Below are positions 1-6,660 of a stretch of DNA of 7,310 nucleotides, in pieces (position 1 is the stretch's first letter; each line of letters opens with the position of its first letter). Made by a program: the position numbers and the translations under genes. Location: assembly GCA_937890135.1 (NCBI GenBank), contig CALBYC010000203.1:1-7310 (forward strand). Reading direction: 5' to 3'. The notes beneath the pieces were generated by a model. That model saw nothing but the letters and a program-made list of their open reading frames with translations. It was not told the origin of the DNA and did no database searches. This stretch comes from an uncultured Parabacteroides sp. (GTDB taxonomy: Bacteria; Bacteroidota; Bacteroidia; Bacteroidales; Tannerellaceae).

Positions 1-2192
1 TTATGAGGATAAATACCGACAAGTTTACATCTTATACCTTTCATAGCAAGGTCAACGCACAGTTGTTCCCTTTCCTGAAAGTATATAACAATACACAGTA
101 TTATGATCAAACTTATCGGTATACGGGCAAGGAAGGTGGAGCAAATGTCAACTTCTTGAATACGACAGTCCATGCGTTGCCATGTTATGCTCCGATGAAT
201 CCAGACGGGACATATACTTATAATACGCTTAAAAACAACTATTCCATTGGCGATGGCATGAATGCCATGTTGTTGGATGGCAAGAACGGAGGTAGCAAGG
301 GCGTGCATGAATTCCGCACCACTTTCGGAGGGATACTTGATTTGGGTGATTATTTCAAGCTGAATGTCGATTATACATATCAATTCTATATGGCGGACGA
401 TTGGTATCGTTCTGCGGTTGTTCAGTATTCTATCCAACCGGGAATATTGCAAGATGTGCCTAATTATAATGTTGACCAGTACAAGAAAACCAATTGGTTC
501 GACCCGATGCATGTGTTCAATGCTTACTTGAATTATAATCAGTCATTTGGAAAACATTCGTTCGGGGCGACTGCGGGCGTGAATTATGAAACAAAAAAAC
601 ATAACCGCCTATTTGCTTCCCGTAAAAACTTGATTTCCGAATCTTTGAATGATTTAAACTTGGGAACCGGCGATATGGAAGTTGGAGGCGGTCAGTACCA
701 ATACGTCTTGTTTGGCGCATTTGTCCGGGCCAATTATGATTATGACGAGCGTTACCTGGTCGAATTCAATGGCCGTTATGATGGGACTTCACGTTATAAA
801 AAAGGTTATCGCTATGGGTTCTTCCCCTCTGCTTCCGCAGCTTGGCGTGTGAGTGAAGAGGCTTTCTTTGACAATTGGAAAGATTATGTAAACAATTTGA
901 AGGTCCGTTTGTCTTATGGAACATTGGGAAACCAGTTGATGGGAAGTTCTTCTACGTCTTCCAATTATTATCCTTATATTCCAATGATGGGGATGAGCCT
1001 TTCAAGCTGGTTGATAAATGGGCAAAAGACGCAGAATGTCAGTTCCCCGAATCCGATTATCGATAATCTTACTTGGGAAAAGGCAACGACGACCAATGTC
1101 GGTCTGGATCTTTCTTTCCTTGAAAGCCGTTTGAATTTTACGGGCGATTATTATATCCGTAACACGACAGACATGTTGATTCCGGGCGAGACACTTCCAG
1201 GCGTGTTCGGAGCCACGTCCCCTAAACAAAATGCGGGTGACATGCGGACGAAAGGATACGAACTCAGTCTTTCTTGGAATGATCGGTTTGATGTGGCGGG
1301 CAAACCGTTCAACTACGGCATCTCGTTTGGCTTGGGGGATGCTACTTCCGAAATCACGAAGTTTGCAAGCGAAAGCACTCTGTCTAATCCCAATTACGAT
1401 CCCAAAAATGCAAAGATATCAGATAACTATGTCGGCAAAAAGCTGGGTGAAATTTGGGGATATCGTATCGAAGGCTTCTTTAAGTCGGACGAGGAGGCTG
1501 CAAACTGGAAGATAGACCAGACACAAGTTAACTCTCAAATTAAAAAATCGCCAGGCGAATGGGGGCATCTTCGTGCGGGCGACTTGAAATTTGTAGACCT
1601 TAATAATGATGGCAAAATCACCCCGGGCTTGGGAACGTTGAAAGATCCTGGGGATAAGGAAGTCATTGGTAACTCAGAGCCGCGTTATAATTACAACTTC
1701 AACTTGAATGCCAGCTGGAACGGTATTGACGTGTCCGCTTTGTTCCAAGGCATCGGACGTCGTGACTGGTATCCGGCAAGTAATGCAGACAAATTTTGGG
1801 GTCCGTTCTCCCGTCCTTATTACTCGTTTATCCCTAAGGATTTTGAAAGCAAACTGTGGAGTGAAGACAACCCGGATTCCTACTTCCCGGTCTTGAGAGG
1901 TTATACGGCACTGAGCGGAGGGGGATGCTTGAATTCTCCGAACGATAAGTATATACAAAATATCGGTTACTTGCGTTTGAAAAATCTGGTTATCGGTTAC
2001 ACCTTGCCGAAAGAATGGGTGCAAAAGGCCTATATCCAAAATCTCCGTGTGTATGTCAGTGGTGAAAACCTGATTACTTGGACTCCTTTCGAAACGGATT
2101 ATATCGATCCGGAACAACCGATAGCTGATAGTAACGGGCGCAGTTATCCGCTTTCCAAAACATTCTCTGTTGGACTGGATATCACATTTTAA
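1..2192 (+). CDS. SusC-like TonB-dependent outer-membrane transporter, C-terminal part (5'-truncated by window edge)
   Basis: This is a TonB-dependent beta-barrel porin of the SusC/RagA family, which imports oligosaccharides or other large nutrients across the outer membrane with a SusD lipoprotein lid. The reading frame is open at the left edge, so the ATG at position 3 is probably internal. About 729 residues are visible, while family members usually have about 1000-1100. The signal peptide, the carboxypeptidase-like domain and most or all of the plug would lie upstream. Counting from that ATG, family landmarks are YLVEFNGRYDGTSR at 251-264, LKVRLSYGTLGNQ at 299-311, the DLNNDGKI loop at 532-539, and the barrel end with YLRLKNLVIGYTLP and VSGENLITWTPF. 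The protein ends in Phe, as outer-membrane barrels do. The stop is at 2190-2192 and the SusD partner starts 21 bp later, so the two are almost certainly one operon. The substrate cannot be inferred. The family call is firm. Confidence 0.95.
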   Translation, partial: MRINTDKFTSYTFHSKVNAQLFPFLKVYNNTQYYDQTYRYTGKEGGANVNFLNTTVHALPCYAPMNPDGTYTYNTLKNNYSIGDGMNAMLLDGKNGGSKGVHEFRTTFGGILDLGDYFKLNVDYTYQFYMADDWYRSAVVQYSIQPGILQDVPNYNVDQYKKTNWFDPMHVFNAYLNYNQSFGKHSFGATAGVNYETKKHNRLFASRKNLISESLNDLNLGTGDMEVGGGQYQYVLFGAFVRANYDYDERYLVEFNGRYDGTSRYKKGYRYGFFPSASAAWRVSEEAFFDNWKDYVNNLKVRLSYGTLGNQLMGSSSTSSNYYPYIPMMGMSLSSWLINGQKTQNVSSPNPIIDNLTWEKATTTNVGLDLSFLESRLNFTGDYYIRNTTDMLIPGETLPGVFGATSPKQNAGDMRTKGYELSLSWNDRFDVAGKPFNYGISFGLGDATSEITKFASESTLSNPNYDPKNAKISDNYVGKKLGEIWGYRIEGFFKSDEEAANWKIDQTQVNSQIKKSPGEWGHLRAGDLKFVDLNNDGKITPGLGTLKDPGDKEVIGNSEPRYNYNFNLNASWNGIDVSALFQGIGRRDWYPASNADKFWGPFSRPYYSFIPKDFESKLWSEDNPDSYFPVLRGYTALSGGGCLNSPNDKYIQNIGYLRLKNLVIGYTLPKEWVQKAYIQNLRVYVSGENLITWTPFETDYIDPEQPIADSNGRSYPLSKTFSVGLDITF

Positions 2193-2213
2193 AAAATTCT
2201 AACACATAGTACA

Positions 2214-3977
2214 ATGAACAAATTATATAAATATTCCATGGTTACGTTGGCCGCTTTCGCATTGGCCGGATGTACGGATATGGAACAATATCCTTTGGAC
2301 GCGATTTCGCCAGAAACATTCTTCAACACAGGCAACGATTTGCAACTTTATACGAATTCATTCTATAACATGCTTCCGAGTGCAGAAGGGGTTTATAATG
2401 AAGCGATAGACAATATCGTCAAACAAGATTTGGCTGAAGAATTGCAAGGAGGTTCGCGCCGCCTTGTCCCGGCAAGCGGTGGAGGTTGGTCTTGGGGCAA
2501 CTTACGTAACATCAACTTTTATCTCCAAAACTCTTCAAAGTGCAAAGACGAAAGCGCCCGCAGCCGTTATGATGCGGTGGCCCGTTTCTTCCGTGCTTAT
2601 TTCTATTTTAATATGGTGAAACGCTTTGGAGATGTTCCTTGGTATTCCGAGGTTATCTCGGACAAGGACTGGGACAAGCTTCAAGCACCGCGCACGCCTC
2701 GTGCAGTGGTCGTCGATTCCGTGATGGCCGATATCAACTATGCGATCGACCATTTGCCGGAAGCAAAGACTGTCAATGAAATCAGCCGCTGGACAGCTTT
2801 GGCTTTGAAGTCCCGTATTTGCTTGTTCGAGGGTACGTTCCGGAAGTATCATACGGAGTTTAATTTGCCGGATTATGAGGTGTATCTTGATAACGCAATC
2901 GATGCTTCTAAGGAGCTTATAGATAGAAGTGGTTATAAATTATATAATACGGGGCATCCGGAATCGGACTATTTGAACTTGTTCGCTTCTCTTGATGCCA
3001 AAGGTGATGAGGTTATCCTTGCACGTGCCTTTAGCGACGAGCTGCAAGTGTATCATAATTTGAACTATTATACCATGACAGCCTCTTACGGAAGACCGGG
3101 GCTGGAGAAACGTTTGGTCAATAGTTACCTGATGCGTGATGGCAGACGTTTTACTGATATAGCGGGATATGACAAGATGGAGTTCTACGATGAAATGCAA
3201 AATCGAGACTATCGTTTGGCGCAGACTGTCCGTACCCCTGGCTACAAGCGCATAGGAGGAACTGCCACGTTGGTCCCTGAGTTTGGTTCTACCGTGACTG
3301 GTTACCAATTAATCAAGTTTGTGGCGAGCGCTGATTATGATACATATAACAAATCTGTGACAGATATGCCCATTTTCCGTTATGCCGAAGTTTTACTTAA
3401 TTACGCCGAAGCAAAGGCAGAACGGGGAACATTGACGCAGGCGGATTTGGATATCAGCATTCGCCCCATCCGTGAACGTGCCGGCATGCCTGCTTTGGAC
3501 ATGGCGGCTGCCAATGCCAACCCGGATGCTTATCAAGCGGCCCTTTACAAGCAGGTGAAGGGAACAAACAAAGGTGTCATCCTTGAAATCCGTCGCGAAC
3601 GACGCATCGAGCTGGTAATGGAAAGCTTTCGCTGGGATGACGTGATTCGCTGGAAAGAGGGACAAACGCTTGTCGAGCAGTTCAAAGGCATGTATTTCCC
3701 GGGACCGGGCAGCTACGATTTGGATAGAGATGGGAAAATAGATATCTGCCTTTACGATGGTGAAAAACCGGAAGCGGGCAGTAACATCCAGTATTTGAAA
3801 ATCGGCAGTGACGTGGTATTGGAAAATGGGACAAGTGGCAATATAGTGGTCAATCCGCACCTAAGCAAAGAATGGAACGAGGAGCGTGACTATTTATATC
3901 CTATCCCTTCTAACGAAAGGAGCTTGAATCCGAACCTGACCCAGAATCCTAATTGGGATGACGGACTGGATTTTTAA
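2214..3977 (+). CDS. SusD-like surface lipoprotein (RagB/SusD family nutrient-binding protein)
   Basis: This is a complete 587-residue SusD-family lipoprotein, a typical length. SusD proteins sit on the cell surface and cap the SusC barrel, capturing glycans for import. The N-terminus is a lipoprotein signal: basic MNKLYK, a hydrophobic stretch, then lipobox LAGC at 17-20 with Cys20 as the lipidation site, followed by acidic residues (TDMEQ) compatible with surface export. The helical core shows RFFRAYFYF at 124-132 followed by NMVKRFGDVPW. The C-terminal half has FRYAEVLLNYAEAKAERG at 388-405 and RRERRIELVMESFRWDD at 460-476. The protein ends with the family signature YPIPSNE...NPNLTQNPNW. 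A DLDRDGKID segment (502-510) resembles a calcium loop. The ATG at 2214 is chosen because the signal peptide begins there; there is no strong Shine-Dalgarno, as is usual in Bacteroidetes. It is co-transcribed with the SusC gene upstream. No glycan-binding protein or hydrolase gene follows. The ligand is unknown. Confidence 0.95.
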   Translation: MNKLYKYSMVTLAAFALAGCTDMEQYPLDAISPETFFNTGNDLQLYTNSFYNMLPSAEGVYNEAIDNIVKQDLAEELQGGSRRLVPASGGGWSWGNLRNINFYLQNSSKCKDESARSRYDAVARFFRAYFYFNMVKRFGDVPWYSEVISDKDWDKLQAPRTPRAVVVDSVMADINYAIDHLPEAKTVNEISRWTALALKSRICLFEGTFRKYHTEFNLPDYEVYLDNAIDASKELIDRSGYKLYNTGHPESDYLNLFASLDAKGDEVILARAFSDELQVYHNLNYYTMTASYGRPGLEKRLVNSYLMRDGRRFTDIAGYDKMEFYDEMQNRDYRLAQTVRTPGYKRIGGTATLVPEFGSTVTGYQLIKFVASADYDTYNKSVTDMPIFRYAEVLLNYAEAKAERGTLTQADLDISIRPIRERAGMPALDMAAANANPDAYQAALYKQVKGTNKGVILEIRRERRIELVMESFRWDDVIRWKEGQTLVEQFKGMYFPGPGSYDLDRDGKIDICLYDGEKPEAGSNIQYLKIGSDVVLENGTSGNIVVNPHLSKEWNEERDYLYPIPSNERSLNPNLTQNPNWDDGLDF

Positions 3978-4099
3978 CTGATGCCGTTATTTTAATAATG
4001 AGCACCCGAAGTGAATCGGAATAAAAACGCGGGCTGTGTCGAAATGGATGTTTTGAAGTGACCCCAGAAAGTTAGGATAGTTAAACATTATCCAGTTAT

Positions 4100-4132
4100 G
4101 GAAAGAGTTCGGCATTGCGCCGGACTCTTTCC
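4100..4132 (+). terminator. Strong hairpin, candidate 3' end of the SusCD mRNA
   Basis: A 14-bp stem is formed by 4100-4113 (GGAAAGAGTTCGGC) and 4119-4132 (GCCGGACTCTTTCC) around a 5-nt loop. In plus-strand RNA all 14 positions pair, one as a U-G wobble. In minus-strand RNA that position becomes a C-A mismatch, which favours a plus-strand role. It lies 122 bp after the SusD stop. There is no T-run on the 3' side, so it may be a processed 3' end, a Rho-associated stop or part of an inserted element rather than a classical intrinsic terminator. Confidence 0.5.
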
Positions 4133-4180
4133 GTTGCAGGCAAAGCACTTCCTTGCCATGCCTCCATAAAGTTGAAAAAT

Positions 4181-4280
4181 TGGTCTCACCATCTCTCACC
4201 CGCAGTTTCATGAAACATAAAACACTACATGACAGGATATTACGTTCGGTGAGAGATAGGTAAGAGATAGGTGAGAGATA
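4181..4280. repeat. GGTGAGAGATA repeat cluster: two inverted units facing three direct 11-bp units
   Basis: On the plus strand three adjacent 11-bp units follow each other without gaps: GGTGAGAGATA (4248-4258), GGTAAGAGATA (4259-4269) and GGTGAGAGATA (4270-4280). Upstream, 4181-4200 read on the minus strand gives GGTGAGAGAT followed by GGTGAGACCA, two more units 10 bp apart in the opposite orientation. The 10-nt segment 4191-4200 is the perfect complement of 4248-4257. The pairing can extend outward with one bulge and one mismatch to about 4184/4265, giving a long stem with a 47-nt loop. The function is unknown. One-turn spacing suggests either a protein-binding array or a hairpin-forming element. 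It lies just upstream of a promoter-like sequence. Confidence 0.75.
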
Positions 4281-4302
4281 CGGAATCTTCCAAAGTTTCC
4301 TA

Positions 4303-4331
4303 TTGACACTTTTTTTGCGTACCTTTATAAT
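4303..4331 (+). promoter_or_regulatory. Perfect sigma70-type promoter match (TTGACA-17 bp-TATAAT)
   Basis: TTGACA at 4303-4308 and TATAAT at 4326-4331 are separated by exactly 17 bp, the ideal housekeeping promoter of proteobacteria and firmicutes. The Bacteroidetes primary sigma factor prefers TTTG and TAnnTTTG, so the match may be fortuitous, weak, or of foreign origin. If used, transcription would start near 4338 and give a leader of roughly 210 nt before the biotin enzyme. It begins 23 bp after the last 11-bp repeat. The sequence match is certain; activity is uncertain. Confidence 0.4.
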
Positions 4332-4461
4332 CTATACGAGTTGCATGGCGGAAATATACAGCAAATTACAGGATTTGAGACATTTGCCAATTCATTACCT
4401 CGTTCTTTGAGAAAAGCTCATAAGTGGCTTATTTCTAATGAATCCCTATCTATATGTCAAA

Positions 4462-4490
4462 TTTCAATAAAAAACCCATAATTATATTTG
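4462..4490 (+). promoter_or_regulatory. Bacteroidetes-type promoter (upstream of two), weaker -33
   Basis: TATATTTG at 4483-4490 is a perfect TAnnTTTG -7 element. About 17 bp upstream, TTTC at 4462-4465 is a one-mismatch match to the -33 TTTG. The expected start is near 4495-4497, giving a leader of about 53 nt for the biotin enzyme. Its TTTG (4487-4490) also serves as the -33 element of the next promoter. Confidence 0.5.
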
Positions 4491-4518
4491 CAGTTCTCAC
4501 TTTACCTTAATATGTTTG
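4487..4518 (+). promoter_or_regulatory. Bacteroidetes-type promoter with both boxes perfect
   Basis: TTTG at 4487-4490 and TATGTTTG (TAnnTTTG) at 4511-4518 are 20 bp apart, matching the established Bacteroides -33/-7 arrangement in sequence and spacing. The start would be about 4523-4525, leaving a leader of about 25 nt before the ATG at 4550. This is the best candidate for the main promoter of the biotin enzyme gene and supports its transcription independent of SusCD. Confidence 0.6.
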
Positions 4519-4549
4519 CATACAGTTACAATCTTAAACATCTTACATT

Positions 4550-6409
4550 ATGACACAAAAATTATTAATCAGAGATTTGACTTTAAGGGACGGGCAGCAG
4601 TCTTCCTTCGCAACCCGGATGACCCAAAAACAAATCGACAGAGTATTGCCATTTTACAAGGATGCAAATTTCTACGCAATGGAAGTATGGGGAGGCGCAG
4701 TGCCTGACGCAGTCATGCGTTACCTCAACGAGAATCCTTGGGATCGCTTGGAGAAAATCAAGGCAGCAATAGGCAGTGCTTCCAAACTGACTGCTTTGTC
4801 CAGAGGGCGCAACTTGTTCGGGTACGCACCCTACACGGATGAAATCATTGAAGGTTTCTGTCGTAATTCCATCGAGTCCGGCCTTAGCATCATGCGTATA
4901 TTCGATGCGCTGAACGATGTGGACAATGTAAAATCGACCATCAAATATGTAAAAAAGTACGGAGGAATGGCTGATTGTGCCGTATGCTACACCATAGACC
5001 CCAAATACCCCAAGCTTAGTTTCTTCGACAGATTGAAAGGGAAGAGAAATCCCAAGCCGGTCTTTACCAATGACTATTTCTTGGACAAGGCCAAACAGAT
5101 GGCGACGCTGGGAGCCGATATGGTTACCATCAAAGACATGAGCGGCCTGATTTCCCCTTCAAGAATCGCCGAACTGATTCCTTTATTCAAGCAGAATCTT
5201 TCCATACCGGTAGACTTCCATACCCATTGCACGCCCGGTTACGGATTAGGGGCCGTGTTGATGGCCATCATCAAAGGCGTGGATATCGTGGACACCAACA
5301 TCTGGAATTTTGCAGGTGGAACCGGGGCTCCCGCCATCGAACTGATTTACATCTTCTGCAAGAAATTAGGCGTTGAATTGGACGTCAACATGGAAGCCGT
5401 GGCCAAAATCAACAAAGAATTGTTTTACATCCGCAAGGAATTGGAAGCATTCGATGCCACCAAGCAGTTCCCTAACCCTTTCAATCCTCTGACCGACAAA
5501 CTGCCTGCCAACGTCGACAAAGAGTTCGACAATGCCATAGTTGCGGCCAAAGCCAACGACGAAGAGGCTTTGCTGGCTGCTTGCCATGCAATCGAAGCAT
5601 ATTTCAACTTCCCGAAGCCTAACGAACTGGTGAAGAAAGCGGAAGTTCCGGGCGGCATGTACAGCAACATGGTGGCCCAGCTGAAGCAGCTGAATTCCAT
5701 GGACATTCTGGAAAAAGCAATGGAGCTGATACCAACCGTACGTCTCGCCGCCGGCCTTCCTCCGTTGGTGACACCTACCAGCCAGATTGTGGGTGCCCAG
5801 GCTGTAAACTGCGCCATTGACCTGAAGGCAGGGAAACCGATGTACAGCAACGTGTCCAATCAATTCGTCAATTTGGTCAAAGGCGAGTATGGCAAGACTC
5901 CTATGCCGATAGATCCGGAGTTCCGTTTCAAAATCGCAGGCACACGTGAAGAAATCCCTTACGATACCAGCAAGAACCAGACGCAACCCAACCCGGAACT
6001 CCCGGAAGCGGGTGGCGTGAAATTGGCAGCAACGGAAAAGGAAGTGCTTTTGCTTGAGCTGTTCCCGCTTGTAGCCAAGAATTTCCTTACCAAGCAAAAG
6101 GTTGAGGCTTACGCCGCACAACACAAAACAGAAGCATCCGAATCCTCCGCACAAACGGCTACCGCAGTCGGCCAAGCCAGCGCCCCTATCTCCGGACCGA
6201 CGGTAAACGCCCCCATGCCGGGTAGCATCTTGCGGTTCACCGTCAAACCAGGCGACAAGGTGGCGAAAGGACAGACCGTCGTCATCTTGGAAGCCATGAA
6301 AATGGAAAACAGCATCGCTTCGGATTATGCCGGCACGGTAAAACGTCTTTTGGTAAAAGAAGGCAGCAACGTTGCCGCAGATACCCCAATGGTTGAAATC
6401 GAAATCTAA
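4550..6409 (+). CDS. oadA: Biotin-dependent carboxyltransferase: oxaloacetate decarboxylase alpha subunit / pyruvate carboxylase subunit B family
   Basis: This is a complete 619-residue protein with the OadA/PycB domain order. An HMGL-like TIM-barrel carboxyltransferase domain spans about residues 4-270, the conserved carboxylase C-terminal domain about 290-480, an Ala/Ser/Thr/Pro-rich flexible linker about 526-550, and a biotinyl domain 551-619. Visible active-site features are RDGQQS with metal ligand Asp14, IKDMSG with Lys195 (the position that is carbamylated in the family) and HTH with metal-binding His224 and His226. The biotin site is EAMKM at 581-585; Lys584, 35 residues from the end, would be modified by biotin-protein ligase. 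The family moves CO2 between oxaloacetate or methylmalonyl-CoA and biotin. There is no biotin carboxylase domain and no adjacent oadB/oadG or biotin carboxylase gene in this window, so whether it acts as a decarboxylase, pyruvate carboxylase or transcarboxylase subunit cannot be decided; the symbol is a family-level call. The start at 4550 fits the family N-terminus. It has its own promoters and is cytoplasmic. Confidence 0.93.
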   Translation: MTQKLLIRDLTLRDGQQSSFATRMTQKQIDRVLPFYKDANFYAMEVWGGAVPDAVMRYLNENPWDRLEKIKAAIGSASKLTALSRGRNLFGYAPYTDEIIEGFCRNSIESGLSIMRIFDALNDVDNVKSTIKYVKKYGGMADCAVCYTIDPKYPKLSFFDRLKGKRNPKPVFTNDYFLDKAKQMATLGADMVTIKDMSGLISPSRIAELIPLFKQNLSIPVDFHTHCTPGYGLGAVLMAIIKGVDIVDTNIWNFAGGTGAPAIELIYIFCKKLGVELDVNMEAVAKINKELFYIRKELEAFDATKQFPNPFNPLTDKLPANVDKEFDNAIVAAKANDEEALLAACHAIEAYFNFPKPNELVKKAEVPGGMYSNMVAQLKQLNSMDILEKAMELIPTVRLAAGLPPLVTPTSQIVGAQAVNCAIDLKAGKPMYSNVSNQFVNLVKGEYGKTPMPIDPEFRFKIAGTREEIPYDTSKNQTQPNPELPEAGGVKLAATEKEVLLLELFPLVAKNFLTKQKVEAYAAQHKTEASESSAQTATAVGQASAPISGPTVNAPMPGSILRFTVKPGDKVAKGQTVVILEAMKMENSIASDYAGTVKRLLVKEGSNVAADTPMVEIEI

Positions 6410-6424
6410 CAGGGCAAACTTCCT

Positions 6425-6467
6425 GAGGGCGCACGCTTCTTCCATAAGGAATTATTTGTACGCCCTC
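6425..6467 (+). terminator. Stem-loop after the biotin enzyme gene, candidate terminator
   Basis: GAGGGCGCAC (6425-6434) pairs with GTACGCCCTC (6458-6467) at nine of ten positions, and an inner TTCC/GGAA stem (6440-6443 with 6448-6451) closes an ATAA loop. It begins 16 bp after the stop at 6409. There is no clear T-run after it. In minus-strand RNA the mismatch becomes a wobble, so it could act in either direction between these convergent genes. Confidence 0.5.
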
Positions 6468-6560
6468 TCTTGCATCTCCCATTATAGCAAGCCCGCGGGC
6501 CTTGCACGTCCCATGCAACGGGAAACAAGATTCATTGCTTCTCCGGTTCCCTTCCAATGA

Positions 6561-6648
6561 TTTTTCCCAAAGGCCGCCACCTCTTTCGGAAATGGCCGCA
6601 TCCGATTTTCCGAAAGGTCGCATCCTTTCCTGGAAATGGCTTCATCCG
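6561..6648. repeat. Four tandem degenerate 22-bp repeats in exact register
   Basis: Units at 6561-6582, 6583-6604, 6605-6626 and 6627-6648 align without gaps. The anchor GGCCGC/GGCCGC/GGTCGC/GGCTTC recurs every 22 bp (6572, 6594, 6616, 6638). Invariant columns include AA at 9-10, GG at 12-13, C at 17 and CC at 20-21. Units 1 and 3 share 17 of 22 bases and units 2 and 4 share 16 of 22, more than neighbours do (13-14), suggesting a 44-bp double unit. A perfect 10-bp inverted repeat, CTTTCGGAAA (6583-6592) and TTTCCGAAAG (6607-6616), spans units 2 and 3. The function is unknown. Confidence 0.8.
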
Positions 6649-6660
6649 TCCATGAGAGAA

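Larger units (their letters stand above)
3978..4549. other. 572-bp non-coding, structured intergenic region
   Basis: No convincing gene lies between the SusD stop and the biotin enzyme. A 74-codon frame on the minus strand (3987-4211) runs through a hairpin and repeat half-sites and shows no recognisable domain. In order the region holds: half of an apparent terminator stem (4031-4056), a TGACCCCAGAAAGTTAGGA stretch resembling an IS3-type end (4059-4077), a 14-bp hairpin (4100-4132), two minus-oriented GGTGAGA units (4181-4200), three plus-oriented 11-bp units (4248-4280), a sigma70-type promoter match (4303-4331), an AT-rich stretch with nothing clear (about 4340-4460), and two Bacteroidetes-type promoters (4462-4518). 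It is the boundary between the SusCD operon and an independent transcription unit. Confidence 0.8.

Noticed and set aside
3..5. ATG at position 3 as the true start of the SusC gene
   Set aside because: The visible protein begins within the SusC fold, lacks a signal peptide and is about 300 residues shorter than the family, so the gene continues upstream of the window.
1674..2117. 147-codon minus-strand frame inside the SusC gene
   Set aside because: It is antisense to a conserved barrel region; no independent support.
3393..3860. 155-codon minus-strand frame inside the SusD gene
   Set aside because: It is antisense to a clear SusD coding region with no domain or start context; a shadow frame.
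3987..4211. Minus-strand 74-codon frame in the intergenic region as a possible small protein
   Set aside because: It runs through the 14-bp hairpin and the inverted repeat units, has no hydrophobic segment pattern or known motif, and no promoter or start signal stands out.
4181..4280. CRISPR-like array
   Set aside because: The units are only 11 bp, contiguous or inverted, with no unique spacers of normal length and no cas genes.
5366..6445. Long 359-codon open frame on the minus strand, antisense to the biotin enzyme
   Set aside because: It lies almost wholly over a well-supported gene, has no recognisable domain, and its composition (rich in F, H, C, R) is typical of antisense shadows.
6487..6518. 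GC-rich stem with alternative pairing as a riboswitch or attenuator
   Set aside because: It lies downstream of both converging genes, not in a leader, so a regulatory leader role is implausible; it may be part of the 3' end structure.
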